A stretch of DNA of 64,000 nt from Paenibacillus xylanexedens (GCF_017874615.1 NZ_JAGIKV010000008.1:124001-188000), one strand, 5' to 3'. Positions 24,934 to 35,036 are shown, counted from the stretch's first letter. The notes: generated by a model from the letters alone, not told the origin. Numbers and translations are program-made.

Positions 24934-26379
24934 ATGAGCGAGCAACAATTTAAAGATTATGGACTTGGTGAAGAGATCGTAAAAGCACTGGACAGTCTGG
25001 GCTATGAGACACCAACCGAGGTTCAAACCAAAGTTATTCCGGTAGCACTGGAGAATCAGGATCTTGTGGTCAAATCACAGACAGGCAGTGGTAAAACAGC
25101 CGCCTACGGCATTCCGCTCTGCGAGCTGGTGGATTGGAATGAGAATAAGCCACAGGCTTTGATTCTTACACCAACCCGGGAACTGGCTTTGCAGGTTAAC
25201 GAAGATATTACGAATATCGGCCGCTTTAAGCGTATTAAAGCAACCGCACTATACGGACAGTCCCCTTTCCATATCCAAAAAGCAGAGTTAAAACAAAGAA
25301 CCCACGTGGCTGTTGGTACACCAGGTCGGGTACTGGATCATATCGAACGAGGCACGCTGCCACTCGAACGGATCGCGTATCTCGTCATTGACGAGGCGGA
25401 TGAGATGTTGAATATGGGCTTTATTGAGACAGTACAGTCCATCATTCAGAAACTGCCGAAGGAGCGCGTAACGATGTTGTTCTCCGCTACGTTCCCTGAA
25501 GATGTAGCCAAGCTGTCACGCAAATACATGAACAAACCGGTGGAGATTGAGATCAAAGCAAGTGGACTGACAACAGCCACGATTGAACATGCTGTGATTA
25601 ACATACCAGAGGTGAACAAAACCGCACTGCTTCAAGACTTGTTCATTGTGGAAAATCCGGATAGCTGCATTGTGTTCTGCCGTACGCAGGAGAATGTGGA
25701 TAAACTGTTCCGGGTCATGGCTGACCTTGACTACCCAGCAGATCGTATCCATGGTGGTATGGAGCAGGATGAGCGGATCGAAGTAATGAACGCATTCCGA
25801 CGCGGACAATTCCGCTATCTGATCGCGACAGATGTAGCCGCACGTGGTATTGATATCACAAATATTACCCATGTCATCAACTACGATATTCCTTTGGAAA
25901 AAGAGGGATATGTTCACCGTACAGGCCGTACGGGTCGCGCAGGCAAAACAGGTAAAGCCATTACGTTGATTACACCGAAAGATGGCAGACGTCTGGCGGA
26001 GATTGAATCCTATATTGGATTCGAAATCCCTGTCGTGAAGGCTCCTTCCGAAGAAGCTGTAGATCGCCGCAGAGAAGATTTTGAGAAGCGATTGAAGATT
26101 GTACCTGAACGCAAAAAGGACAAGCGTGAACAGCTGAACCAACAGATCATGAAGCTGAACTTCAACGGAGGCAAGAAGAAGAAACTTCGTGCCGTTGACT
26201 TTGTAGGTACCATCGCCAAGCTTGAAGGGGTAACCGCAGACGACATCGGGATCATTACGATTCTTGATAATGTGACGGATGTAGAGATCCTGAACGGCAA
26301 AGGCCCACTCGTACTGGAGCTCATGCAAAACACAACGATCAAAAAGATGCAGCTCAAGGTTCGTAAAGGTCATAAATAG
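24934..26379 (+). CDS. dbpA: DEAD-box RNA helicase DbpA (YxiN-like)
   Basis: A 481-residue ATP-dependent RNA helicase. Helicase motifs in order: Q motif region (FKDYGLG... TPTEVQ), Walker A QTGSGKT, PTRELA, TPGR, DEAD (VIDEADEML), SAT (LFSATFP), then [10 protein letters not shown] and [10 protein letters not shown]. After a basic linker ([11 protein letters not shown]) the C-terminal DbpA RNA-binding domain (about 405-481: [19 protein letters not shown]) recognises hairpin 92 of 23S rRNA in YxiN/DbpA. Length and the RNA-binding domain both support an assignment to 50S ribosome assembly. AGAGG precedes ATG 24934. A leader of more than 60 nt with a TATAAT at 24855-24860 precedes it. Confidence 0.95.
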   Translation: MSEQQFKDYGLGEEIVKALDSLGYETPTEVQTKVIPVALENQDLVVKSQTGSGKTAAYGIPLCELVDWNENKPQALILTPTRELALQVNEDITNIGRFKRIKATALYGQSPFHIQKAELKQRTHVAVGTPGRVLDHIERGTLPLERIAYLVIDEADEMLNMGFIETVQSIIQKLPKERVTMLFSATFPEDVAKLSRKYMNKPVEIEIKASGLTTATIEHAVINIPEVNKTALLQDLFIVENPDSCIVFCRTQENVDKLFRVMADLDYPADRIHGGMEQDERIEVMNAFRRGQFRYLIATDVAARGIDITNITHVINYDIPLEKEGYVHRTGRTGRAGKTGKAITLITPKDGRRLAEIESYIGFEIPVVKAPSEEAVDRRREDFEKRLKIVPERKKDKREQLNQQIMKLNFNGGKKKKLRAVDFVGTIAKLEGVTADDIGIITILDNVTDVEILNGKGPLVLELMQNTTIKKMQLKVRKGHK

Positions 26380-26420
26380 TTTGGTAAATGTCGTACTGCC
26401 TTCCTAAACACTTTAAACAA

Positions 26421-26470
26421 GACAAGCAGACCTGCTAACATGAAGTTATGACGGGTCTGCTTGTCGTTAT
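26421..26470 (+). terminator. Terminator of dbpA
   Basis: GACAAGCAGACC (26421-26432) pairs perfectly with GGTCTGCTTGTC (26454-26465); only a weak T-rich tail follows. Confidence 0.7.
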
Positions 26471-26687
26471 TAGATTGTATTTATTGCAATAAAGAAGCAT
26501 TCGAGTTTACCTATCAACTGATACGTTGGAACGCTTACAAGTAGGGCGAAATGACTGACAGCGGAAAGTCCATGGTATGATTAGAAGAAGTCAAATCGTA
26601 TATGAATGATTGGTACATTAGTGTAGTGAAGCTCTCTAAGGTTGAAGAGCTTTTCTTTTTGTCTTCAGATGATAATGGGGGGAGAAC
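26471..26687. other. Junction between dbpA and the AT-rich accessory gene
   Basis: No intact gene is supported. Base composition shifts to AT-rich around here. A 7-bp hairpin with a T-run (26629-26661) sits directly before the helicase gene. Short coding-like fragments (for example a frame reading EEVKSYMNDWY near 26587) may be remnants, but I could not assign them. Confidence 0.35.
26629..26661 (+). terminator. Terminator-like hairpin immediately upstream of the helicase gene
   Basis: AAGCTCT (26629-26635) and AGAGCTT (26646-26652) form a 7-bp stem followed by TTTTCTTTTT. The T-run ends 26 bp before the helicase ATG, too close for a promoter between them, so it is either an attenuator for that gene or the end of a lost upstream gene. 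Confidence 0.5.
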
Positions 26688-29600
26688 ATGAATAAAAAGA
26701 AAGATATTTTAAATGCTTGGATTACGATAGAGCAGCTATCCGAAGGATCTATTAAGAAAGAAAAACCGCTAAAGCTCTTACATACCATGGAAGAAGACTG
26801 GAATTCGTTTTTTAGAGACTTTTTAATTAAACAAAAAGAACAACAAAATGTAGAAGATAAGATCTATAAAAATTCGGGTTTAGTATTATATTTTGATATT
26901 TTCGAATTTGAAGAGGTTGTTGAAATATTGAGGGAGAAGCACAAGATCGAAAAAACCCACGAAGAAGTTAGTAAATCAGACAAATTCACCTTCGCTATAT
27001 ATTTTGATAACCAATTAGAATTTATAGCAGACAAATTATTCTTTACCATGAGCGGTTATATCCGCCAACATGGTGATTTACCAGAAGATTTTTCGAAATT
27101 TGAAAACTCATTCAGAGAAGATTTGAGTAGTAAATTTGAAGATGGCTTTAACAGTGCCATTTCTGAACTTTTGCAAAAGTATAATGTTTCCACTAATAAT
27201 TTTCGCTATGCATTTGTGAAAAACTTAGATAATGGAGAAGTAAATTTACATTCGTTTTTCATTGAAGATCTGAATAAGGCAAAGGTAATCACTACTAAAA
27301 ATTTAGATCGTTATTTTAATGGCTTTTCGGGATTCAGGCAGAATTTAGATGGAAATAAAAAGTCACTTCATTTTAACTCACAAATTTTTGAGACAAACAG
27401 TTTACAACCTAAATATTACCCGTTAGGACGTTTTCCAAGTAACCCTGCTTTTGCACTCTCATTCATGCAACAGGTTGCGGTGAATCTAGCATTACACGAT
27501 AAAAATGAGATTCGTAGTGTCAATGGTCCTCCAGGAACAGGAAAAACAACTCTGTTAAAAGATATTTTTGCTGATTTGGTGGTTCAACAGGCAGTGGAAA
27601 TGGTGCAACTTTCTGATAAAACGATAAAAAGAAGTTTAGTTTATTGGCAAAGTGCTAAAATTGGTATTTTACCATCCTCCATTTCAGATAAAAATATTGT
27701 TGTTGCAAGTTCAAACAATGGGGCAGTCCAAAACATTGTTAAGGAGTTACCAAAGAAAGAAACGATTGCTGACGATTTTCAAAAGCAATTGGATGAAGCA
27801 GATTATTTCAAAGATATATCTAATTCTAAACTAACAGGTGAAGGTTTCGGAAAAAATCGTGAGATTAAAAAGGAGACTTTAAATGAGGAGAATTGGGGTG
27901 TATTCTCGTTAGAGGGTGGTGCGTCAACAAATGTGAACAAGCTACTTTTAAGCATAGAAGCAATTGAGAAAGATCTAGAAGATAATTATCAATCCAGTAC
28001 AGGTGAAGGTGTCTATCAAGAATTCTCCCGTCTCTATAAGGAATTGAAAATCGAAAGAGAAAAAATGCAGGAATATAGCGAGAAAATACATTCACTTCAA
28101 AAATTAAAAACCAAGTATACCAAGCAAAATATTGCTTTTGAACAAGAAGAAAAAAAGAAACGTACAAGTTTAATCACACAAGAAGCAGAAGCGACGCGTG
28201 AATTTGAAAGACTGAGACAAGAAAGTTTAAATCTTCAAGATGATATATCGAGTGCTTCTATTGAGATAGAAAACCTAATCGATCCACAAGCTCAAGCTAA
28301 AAGAAATTATGATGTAGTCACTTCACAAAAACCAAGCCCTTTGTGGTTTCATAAAATATTTAATCGACCCAAAGTTGAGCAGTACTTCAAAAATCTGAAT
28401 GATGCGAATGATCATTTAAATGATCTATCTAAACAAAAAACGAAATGGTTGAATGAGCGCATCCGACTCGAAAATAGGTTAAAAGAAACTGCTACAAAAA
28501 GTGAGCATATTCAAAAACAAACCCAGGACACAAAAGCAGACTTCGAACGTTGGATGATTACTCAACATAACGCTTTAGAAAAATCGACACAAGAAATTGC
28601 AGTACTGGAAAACCTAAAATCTCAAAGTGGCATTAAGGAACTAGATTTTTCACTATCCTATGATGAACTTCAAAAGTCTAACCCATGGTTTACAATGCAA
28701 TTTCGTAAATTACAATCAGAGTTGTTTATTTCAGCTTTAAAAGTTAGAAAGCAATTTCTGTATGAGAACAGAAAGAGTTTGAAAGCCGCGAGGATTATCT
28801 GGAGCAAACCGTCTGAATACATTGGAAAAGAGAACGGACTTCAGTTAATTTCGGAATCATGGCAATGGTTGAATTTGGCTATCCCTGTTATCAGCACGAC
28901 TTTTGCTAGTTTTGGGAGAATGTTTAAGAATCTTAATGAAAACTCAATAGGCAATTTATTCATAGACGAGGCTGGTCAAGCACTACCACAAGCTAGTGTT
29001 GGCGCAATCTATAGAAGCAAAAAGGTTATGGTGGTCGGCGATCCTTCACAAATACAACCAGTAATGACGTTAGACTCAAATGTGCTGACCTTGATCGGAA
29101 GAATTTACAATGTTGATGAAAAATTTGTCTCTGCTGATGCTTCTACTCAAACCATTGTGGATGCCACAAGTCAGTATGGTTTTCAAAAAAATGAGGATGA
29201 ATGGATTGGTATACCTCTTTGGGTGCACAGACGTTCGGACTATCCGATGTTTACGATTTCAAATAAAATATCGTATGACGATTTGATGGTACAAGGTAAA
29301 TCAGAAGATGAGGCACAAGGTACATCACGATGGTATGACTCAACGGGGAAAGCAAATGATAAATTTGTTAAAGAACAAGCTGATTTACTGAAAAGTCTAA
29401 TTGATAAACGTTTGCAAGATGACCCGAATTTAGCGGATGAAATTTATGTTATCACTCCATTTAGCAATGTGGCTAATAAACTTGTACAAGTATTAGATGG
29501 AATTGGCTTCACAAAACGAGAAAATGGAAAAACAACGAACATTGGAACTGTTCATACTTTTCAAGGGAAAGAGGCCAAGATTGTCTACTTTGTTCTTGGG

Positions 29601-29789
29601 GCTGACTCTGATAGCAGTGGGGCGGCAAGATGGGCTGTCTCTGTTCCAAATATGATGAATGTTGCAGCTACACGAGCAAAAAAAGAATTTTATATTATTG
29701 GCGATAAGAAATTATATGCCTCCATCGGTAGTGAAGTAGCAAATAAAACGATTTCAATTATTGACGACTATAACAATGATGTGGTCTGA
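26688..29789 (+). CDS. Large SF1 helicase-like AAA protein with central coiled coil
   Basis: A 1033-residue protein, AT-rich compared with its neighbours. An unassigned N-terminal region (1-255) precedes Walker A GPPGTGKT (280-287). A long insertion rich in Glu, Lys and Gln (about 430-650) is predicted coiled coil. Walker B FIDEAGQA (about 758-765), GDPSQIQP (about 783-790), TFQGKEA (about 957) and a final AATRAKKEFYIIGD (about 993) are the motifs of the Upf1/Dna2-like SF1B superfamily. It probably unwinds or translocates along nucleic acid. Similar multi-domain SF1 ATPases occur as single genes in defence islands, but no partner nuclease is visible here. GGGGGGAG precedes ATG 26688. The composition suggests acquisition by transfer. 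Confidence 0.85.
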   Translation: MNKKKDILNAWITIEQLSEGSIKKEKPLKLLHTMEEDWNSFFRDFLIKQKEQQNVEDKIYKNSGLVLYFDIFEFEEVVEILREKHKIEKTHEEVSKSDKFTFAIYFDNQLEFIADKLFFTMSGYIRQHGDLPEDFSKFENSFREDLSSKFEDGFNSAISELLQKYNVSTNNFRYAFVKNLDNGEVNLHSFFIEDLNKAKVITTKNLDRYFNGFSGFRQNLDGNKKSLHFNSQIFETNSLQPKYYPLGRFPSNPAFALSFMQQVAVNLALHDKNEIRSVNGPPGTGKTTLLKDIFADLVVQQAVEMVQLSDKTIKRSLVYWQSAKIGILPSSISDKNIVVASSNNGAVQNIVKELPKKETIADDFQKQLDEADYFKDISNSKLTGEGFGKNREIKKETLNEENWGVFSLEGGASTNVNKLLLSIEAIEKDLEDNYQSSTGEGVYQEFSRLYKELKIEREKMQEYSEKIHSLQKLKTKYTKQNIAFEQEEKKKRTSLITQEAEATREFERLRQESLNLQDDISSASIEIENLIDPQAQAKRNYDVVTSQKPSPLWFHKIFNRPKVEQYFKNLNDANDHLNDLSKQKTKWLNERIRLENRLKETATKSEHIQKQTQDTKADFERWMITQHNALEKSTQEIAVLENLKSQSGIKELDFSLSYDELQKSNPWFTMQFRKLQSELFISALKVRKQFLYENRKSLKAARIIWSKPSEYIGKENGLQLISESWQWLNLAIPVISTTFASFGRMFKNLNENSIGNLFIDEAGQALPQASVGAIYRSKKVMVVGDPSQIQPVMTLDSNVLTLIGRIYNVDEKFVSADASTQTIVDATSQYGFQKNEDEWIGIPLWVHRRSDYPMFTISNKISYDDLMVQGKSEDEAQGTSRWYDSTGKANDKFVKEQADLLKSLIDKRLQDDPNLADEIYVITPFSNVANKLVQVLDGIGFTKRENGKTTNIGTVHTFQGKEAKIVYFVLGADSDSSGAARWAVSVPNMMNVAATRAKKEFYIIGDKKLYASIGSEVANKTISIIDDYNNDVV

Positions 29790-29897
29790 AATGATCCTAC
29801 GCTGTACCAAAAGTGACAGTATTTTTGTGGAACAGGGGTTTCCTTGAGTTACTTTCTACGAAAATGTCTGTTACCGTAGATAATATAACTTCAAGCG

Positions 29898-29918
29898 GGC
29901 AGAGTGCCTCACTCTGCC
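29898..29918 (+). terminator. Hairpin after the helicase gene
   Basis: GGCAGAGTG, loop CCT, CACTCTGCC is a perfect 9-bp stem followed by a weak TAATAATTATT tail. It separates the helicase gene from the TerD gene. Confidence 0.55.
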
Positions 29919-30004
29919 TAATAATTATTGAGTATGTATTGATTTAATGGCACTATTAAAGAGTCTATTTATATTAAGAACTGTTATAGAATGGAGTGGT
30001 ACAC

Positions 30005-31252
30005 ATGAATCAGTATCTTCAGATGGGGGCCAACACCACCCTGAGTGCAGCAAAAGGCAGCATTGTCATTAGCCATGCAATTTCTAGTTTAATAGATATT
30101 TCTTTAACAGCATTCCTTTTAACAGATTCAGATAAGGTGCAAGGGGATCATGGCATTATATTTTATAATCAACCAACAAGTTCATCAGGTGTAGCTACGC
30201 TCATGCCATCTGAGTTAGTTGGCAATACCAAAGTACATAAAATTAATTTTGATATGAGTAAAGTTCCTGAAGGTATTACAAAAATAGCGATAACTCTTAC
30301 GGAGGACCATAGTACCGGATTTGCCAATGTAAAAAATTTAGAAGCCTTGATTCATAGCGGAGATACGACGATTCAGTTAACCCCATCCAGCTTCACCACT
30401 GAAAATGGCATTGTTGTATTGGAATTATATTTAAGGAATGGTCAGACCAAGGTCAAATCCATCTGGCGCGGCTTCAATTCCGGTCTTGAAGGATTATGTA
30501 AAAATTACGGAGTTGAGGTTGAAACTGATGAGCAAATTAAGCCTTCTGCACCCCAAACTGCTCAACATACGACAGTAAAAGAACCTGATCCAACGGTAAG
30601 TGTCTCTGAACACAAACAAAGTCAGCCGTCCTTGTCGTCGATCAACCTCCAAAAGGTAAAAGGCAATATAAATCTGGATAAAGGGCAACCGCCCGTGATC
30701 ATTGATAAATCCCCGGAAATTACAGCAACTGTATCTTGGGAGACGGGGACCGATTATGATATATATGCTTTGGTCTACACCAAGGGTGGCAAGCAGATTG
30801 ATGTGGCTATGTTTGGCGCAAAAGGAACGCCACCTCTCAAAAGCTATGGTAACGGGATCGTCGAACATACGGGGGATGTTGGAAGAGGTAACCAGTCAAC
30901 GAAGACAGAAACGATTAAATTAAGGTTAACCGATGATATTCTCGCCGTGGTTCCTGTGGTGTATTCGGCGCAATCCAATGGAACAGGCTCCTTCTACAAA
31001 TACAAGGTGTCCATGAGTATCGATAATCTGAATGGAACGTCCGTTACAATCTCCGCTAAGAATGCAAATAATAATAATCGGATTTATACCTGTGTGCCCG
31101 GAATACTTCATAATACGCCAGATGGAGTAATTATAAGCCCATTGGAGCTTTACAGTAAAAAGAATTCAGAGTTCAGACCTAAGCTTAAGATGGGATCTTC
31201 AAAGATGGTAGAAGTTGAAATGGATAAAGGACCCTTAAATAATTATAAATAG
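30005..31252 (+). CDS. TerD-family protein with two TerD-like domains
   Basis: About 415 residues: an N-terminal TerD-like domain (about 1-175, with ISLTAFLLTDSDKVQGDHGIIF and the ending KSIWRGFNSGLEGLCKNYGV), a Ser/Thr/Gln linker (about 176-225) and a second TerD-like domain (about 230-415, with VSWETGTDYDIYALVYTKGG and GRGNQSTKTETIKLRL). TerD domains bind calcium through acidic loops (the first half's SDKVQGDHG fits) and belong to the stress/tellurite/phage-resistance network of unclear biochemistry. The tandem resembles TerA-type members. The start at 30005 has GGAG 8 nt upstream. It stands alone, beside the AT-rich helicase gene. Confidence 0.85.
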   Translation: MNQYLQMGANTTLSAAKGSIVISHAISSLIDISLTAFLLTDSDKVQGDHGIIFYNQPTSSSGVATLMPSELVGNTKVHKINFDMSKVPEGITKIAITLTEDHSTGFANVKNLEALIHSGDTTIQLTPSSFTTENGIVVLELYLRNGQTKVKSIWRGFNSGLEGLCKNYGVEVETDEQIKPSAPQTAQHTTVKEPDPTVSVSEHKQSQPSLSSINLQKVKGNINLDKGQPPVIIDKSPEITATVSWETGTDYDIYALVYTKGGKQIDVAMFGAKGTPPLKSYGNGIVEHTGDVGRGNQSTKTETIKLRLTDDILAVVPVVYSAQSNGTGSFYKYKVSMSIDNLNGTSVTISAKNANNNNRIYTCVPGILHNTPDGVIISPLELYSKKNSEFRPKLKMGSSKMVEVEMDKGPLNNYK

Positions 31253-31303
31253 TTTATCTAGAGATACAGATTAGTAACAGTAGACTCACCCTAAAATGAA
31301 GAC

Positions 31304-31345
31304 AGCCGCAGTTTATGACTTGAAGTAAAGTCTTAGACCGCGGCT
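31304..31345. terminator. Hairpin between convergent genes
   Basis: AGCCGC (31304-31309) and GCGGCT (31340-31345) close a stem with further inner pairs (GACTT/AAGTC). It lies between the TerD gene and the DKNYY gene, whose ends converge. Confidence 0.5.
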
Positions 31346-31397
31346 ATTTAAGGTACTGAAGACCAGTCTTTTTGAATACGCAATCTTACTGTCCGAC

Positions 31398-32810
31398 TTA
31401 CCTCTTCTTTTTCCGCACTGCACCGCTTTCCACCGTATACCGAAATAGCGCATCTTCCGCGCCCCCGATATCATCCGTAACCTGAAACGTTGCTGCATCT
31501 CCCGCCTTATAAACCCCACCCGTCACAAAGCTGAACACCACATGGCCATCTTTGCCCCAATATCGATTCAGCATGACAAATGTACTGCCGTTAACGCCCT
31601 TTACCGTGCGGTTGCCATTGGCATTATATAGACCATTCTTGTCCATTGCCCAACTCTGGGGATCGGCATCAAATAGATGTGTAAAGCTGGCACGATCGAT
31701 ATGTTTATTCGGTTTCCCCCATAGATACACCCGATCAACATCCACTGCCCAACTGCCGGAAGGTGTTATTAACTCAAACGTTGCAGCATCAGCTCCCTTG
31801 ATCATCTGAAGCACATCGTCTGGATGACCGAAAAGCTGACTTGTCCGAACAACCTCGGTACGGTACACATGTTGCTGATCCTTGGAAAGTCCAAGATGCT
31901 CCGTTCCGGCATACGTTTCAAAGTGCTGAGCGTCAGCTCCATCCACACGGTAACCGTTGTAATACACATGATTTCGGTCACGTCCAAAAGGTCCACCTAG
32001 TGACTGGAACGTATTCGGGTCTGCTCCTTTTACAGTACGCCATTGAAAATAAACATGTTCCCGGTCCCGTGCAAACTGCTCGTCCAACGGTTCAAAGGTA
32101 GACCTGTCTGCTCCACGAATAAGGTTGAATACCGCTTTTGCTTCTCGATGAGCCGTACCGCCCCATTCGGTTTTATAAAAAATAGACGACTCTGTCTCAT
32201 ACCAATTCCCTGTGATCTGCGTAGCGCCCTCTGCACTGCGGGCATAATGATTATGCCACCAGCCAGGTACGTCGAGATGATGTTCTTGCAGCCATGCCCT
32301 CACCTCATCCTTGTCCCCATTCGCATAACGAAGAGAGCTGGACAGATGGAACAGATGGTCCTTGTCGGTGCAATAGTCGTGATGAGCAATCACAGAGTTC
32401 GTATCAATATCCTCAAATAGATGAAAATGCGTGCTGCTCTTTACATATAAATAACGTTGGTCCTGAGCAAAGTAGGGCGTATCCGGCAATAGCCGAAAGC
32501 TGTCCGGATCTGAGTCAGGTACGGCCTGATCTTCCAGATAGACGTACTGAGAGTCGCAGCAGTAATCTTCATCGATCACACGAAAAGCTTCCGTATCCCG
32601 ACTGAACAAACTCGCCTTATTCTTGCGGGCATTGAACCACCATATCCCCTGACGATCACGCAGATAGGCAAAGGTCAACCATCCCTTTGTATACGTAGAG
32701 ATGACTTCAAAATCCTGAGCGGTAATACCTCCTTTAATCGGAGTACTCGCTCCATCTTCTTCATTTTGCAATATCACCTGAAGGTCTTCATCTACAATAA
32801 ACTTGTCCAT
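31398..32810 (-). CDS. DKNYY-repeat protein
   Basis: A 470-residue soluble protein without a signal peptide. It consists of repeats of about 25-40 residues with the pattern F-x-R/K-D-x-x-x-V-Y-x-x-G-x-x-V-x-G-A-D-x-x-T-F, clearest in FARDREHVYFQWRTVKGAD and FGRDRNHVYYNGYRVDGAD, plus GLSKDQQHVYRTEVV and WAVDVDRVYLWGK. These are DKNYY-family repeats, probably beta-hairpins of a propeller-like or solenoid fold. The function is unknown. The start ATG 32810 is chosen because GGAGG lies 10 nt upstream; the 32831 ATG has none. It is a single gene. Confidence 0.85.
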   Translation of the reverse strand: MDKFIVDEDLQVILQNEEDGASTPIKGGITAQDFEVISTYTKGWLTFAYLRDRQGIWWFNARKNKASLFSRDTEAFRVIDEDYCCDSQYVYLEDQAVPDSDPDSFRLLPDTPYFAQDQRYLYVKSSTHFHLFEDIDTNSVIAHHDYCTDKDHLFHLSSSLRYANGDKDEVRAWLQEHHLDVPGWWHNHYARSAEGATQITGNWYETESSIFYKTEWGGTAHREAKAVFNLIRGADRSTFEPLDEQFARDREHVYFQWRTVKGADPNTFQSLGGPFGRDRNHVYYNGYRVDGADAQHFETYAGTEHLGLSKDQQHVYRTEVVRTSQLFGHPDDVLQMIKGADAATFELITPSGSWAVDVDRVYLWGKPNKHIDRASFTHLFDADPQSWAMDKNGLYNANGNRTVKGVNGSTFVMLNRYWGKDGHVVFSFVTGGVYKAGDAATFQVTDDIGGAEDALFRYTVESGAVRKKKR

Positions 32811-33010
32811 GACGGTCCACCCTCCAACCATGATGTGAATTCAGTCTAGCTTTATTTTAACGTGTGTATTTGATCCTCTCTACATCATCGTACTTGATAT
32901 TTAGGAACATTTCCTCCGCTCTCACCGCTCAAGCTCGATGTAATGCCGTTTTGTTCAGCAATGGATGGATTGTTCACTTGAAAATGAGTCTGGCCGAACT
33001 ACAATATAAA

Positions 33011-33020
33011 TGAAAGCGCT
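33011..33020. promoter_or_regulatory. cre-like half-site at the GH43 gene
   Basis: TGAAAGCGCT lies 35 bp before the GH43 start, just after a possible promoter (TTGAAA at 32979-32984, CAATAT at 33003-33008). The second half of the cre consensus is degenerate. Confidence 0.35.
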
Positions 33021-33055
33021 ATATTTAATTTGATATCTTTCGGGAGGTGTATGTA

Positions 33056-34924
33056 ATGGGTAACAGGAAAGCGGTCTGGTTTCTGGTCTTCGCACTCACG
33101 TTCACCCTGTTCGGACTTCATCCTGAACGGACAAGCGCAGCAAGTGTCACCATAACCAATGGGACCGATTGGCTCGACACCGCAGGCAACCCCATCCATG
33201 CGAACAGCGGCAACATTCTGCAGGTAGGCTCGACGTATTATCTGTACGGTGAACATGCGGTGGGCGGCAGGTTTGACAGCGTGAACGTCTACACCTCCAC
33301 TGATCTGAAGAACTGGACTTTCAGCAACGCTATTCTGACGAAAGATTCCGCAACCGAGCTGGCCTCCAGCAAAATTGAACGCCCCAAAGTCATCTATAAC
33401 GCCTCCACCAACCAGTATGTGCTCTGGGCACACTATGAGAACGGTACGGACTACAACCTCGGGCGTGTAGCGGTCGCAACAAGTAATAACCCGAATGGCA
33501 AATTCACCTATGAGGGCAGTTTCCGTCCAATGAATTATGAATCCCGTGACATGACCGTCTTTGTTGATACAGATGGATCAGGTTATCTGGTTACTGCTTC
33601 ACGCAAAAATGGCGGTGCCAATGATACGATCGCTATTTTCAAAATGAATGCAAGTTACACCGGAATACAATCCTTTGAGGGCTGGCTGTTCGAGAACGCC
33701 TACCGTGAAGCGCCTGCTGTTGTGAAAAAAGGCAACCGTTACTACCTCTTCACCTCCCAAGCCGCTGGCTGGTATCCGAATCAGGGTGCTTATGCTACAG
33801 CAACTTCCATGACGGGTCCATGGACTGCGCTTACACCATATGGCAATCCATCTGCCTTCGGTTCGCAGATTCATGATATTGCCACGATTACAGGCAGCAA
33901 CACCACATCCTACATCTACATGGCGGATCGCTGGAATCCGATGAACCTCGGAGAGCATAAACATATCTGGTTGCCGCTAACCTTGAATGATTCGAACGGA
34001 ACAGCATCACTGGAGTGGTATACAACGTGGAATATCGACGCAGTAACGGGTGCGGTAACACCGCCTGCTCTCGTCAATCATGCACAAGGCAAAACAGCTA
34101 CCGCCAGCTCCACAGCCTCCGGTTCGTCTGCATCCAACGTCAATGATGGCAATTACCAGACTTCATGGGTGGCTTCCTCCAATAGCTGGCCTGCCTGGTG
34201 GCAGGTGGACTTCGGCGCACCGAAGACGATCACCGAGATCGACACGTCCTGGTTTATGTATAAAGGTTCCGAAGGGTACTACAAATACAAAATTGAAATT
34301 AGCAACGATGGAGTCAATTACTCCACCTTGGATCGCACCAACAATCTGACCTATGGTTTTACGACCGATGCTGTGCATTTCACAGCCCGTTATGTGCGGA
34401 TTAATATGGTGAACGCGGTCTTGTGGAATAATCCGGGGAACTGGTACACCCCAACCCTGCACGAGGTCAAAATGTTGGGTCCTGCAACACCGGAAGCCAC
34501 AGGTTACAGCCGTTTCAGTTCACACAACGTTCCGGATCGATACATCCGTCATGCCAATTACACCGCTCGCGTGGATGCCAACGTCTCCCCTGTTCTGGAT
34601 TCACAGTTCCGCGTCGTACCAGGTCTTGCAAGCTCCACGGGAATTTCACTGGAGTCCATTAACTTCCCAGGCTACTTTCTGAAGCGTATTGCCAGCAACA
34701 AAATTGTACTTGAAGCATATGCGGACACTGCCGCCTATAAGGAAGATGCTACGTTCCTAAGCAGTCCTGGTTGGGCTGATAGCACCAAAGTATCCCTTCA
34801 ATCGTACAGTCAACCCGGATATTACATCCGGCATTATGACTACGTGTTACAGCTCGATGCGATCACCGCATCCAGCAGCTCGACTGTGAAGAGTGATGCT
34901 ACGTTTGGGCGAACCAATTTCTAA
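33056..34924 (+). CDS. Secreted GH43-family enzyme (galactanase-like) with F5/8 C and AbfB-type binding domains
   Basis: A 622-residue exported protein. After the signal peptide (about 1-28) comes a five-blade GH43-like propeller (about 30-325; motifs GNPIHANSGNILQVG, IERPKVIYN, ESRDMTVFVD, YREAPAVVKKG) resembling the exo-beta-1,3-galactanase subgroup. A discoidin/CBM32-like domain follows (about 340-475: SASNVNDGNYQTSW, WWQVDFG), then an AbfB/CBM42-like domain (about 485-622: YIRHANYTARVDA, GYFLKRI, GYYIRHYDYVLQLD). The set suggests attack on arabinogalactan, with galactose- and arabinose-binding modules. The start is ATG 33056, 8 nt after GGGAGG. Substrate is inferred by resemblance only. 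Confidence 0.85.
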   Translation: MGNRKAVWFLVFALTFTLFGLHPERTSAASVTITNGTDWLDTAGNPIHANSGNILQVGSTYYLYGEHAVGGRFDSVNVYTSTDLKNWTFSNAILTKDSATELASSKIERPKVIYNASTNQYVLWAHYENGTDYNLGRVAVATSNNPNGKFTYEGSFRPMNYESRDMTVFVDTDGSGYLVTASRKNGGANDTIAIFKMNASYTGIQSFEGWLFENAYREAPAVVKKGNRYYLFTSQAAGWYPNQGAYATATSMTGPWTALTPYGNPSAFGSQIHDIATITGSNTTSYIYMADRWNPMNLGEHKHIWLPLTLNDSNGTASLEWYTTWNIDAVTGAVTPPALVNHAQGKTATASSTASGSSASNVNDGNYQTSWVASSNSWPAWWQVDFGAPKTITEIDTSWFMYKGSEGYYKYKIEISNDGVNYSTLDRTNNLTYGFTTDAVHFTARYVRINMVNAVLWNNPGNWYTPTLHEVKMLGPATPEATGYSRFSSHNVPDRYIRHANYTARVDANVSPVLDSQFRVVPGLASSTGISLESINFPGYFLKRIASNKIVLEAYADTAAYKEDATFLSSPGWADSTKVSLQSYSQPGYYIRHYDYVLQLDAITASSSSTVKSDATFGRTNF

Positions 34925-34986
34925 TGAACTAACTGGATGGTAATGGGATGAGCTGAACGTTGGACACCAGAATCTACGTCTTAACC

Positions 34987-35036
34987 AAGAAAGGCCACTT
35001 CTTCAGAACAGAATCTTCTGAGAAGCAGCCTTCTTT
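34987..35036. terminator. Hairpin between GH43 and lipoprotein genes
   Basis: AAGAAAGGC...CTTCTTCAGAA (34987-35008) pairs with TTCTGAGAAG...GCCTTCTTT (35016-35036). There is no strong T-run. It lies between converging genes. Confidence 0.5.

Noticed and set aside
25516..26373. Long minus-strand open frame of 285 codons
   Set aside because: Antisense to dbpA, whose helicase motifs are complete.
29790..29897. Possible insertion-sequence remnant (GTACCAAAAGTGACAG) after the helicase gene
   Set aside because: No inverted partner or transposase fragment could be demonstrated.
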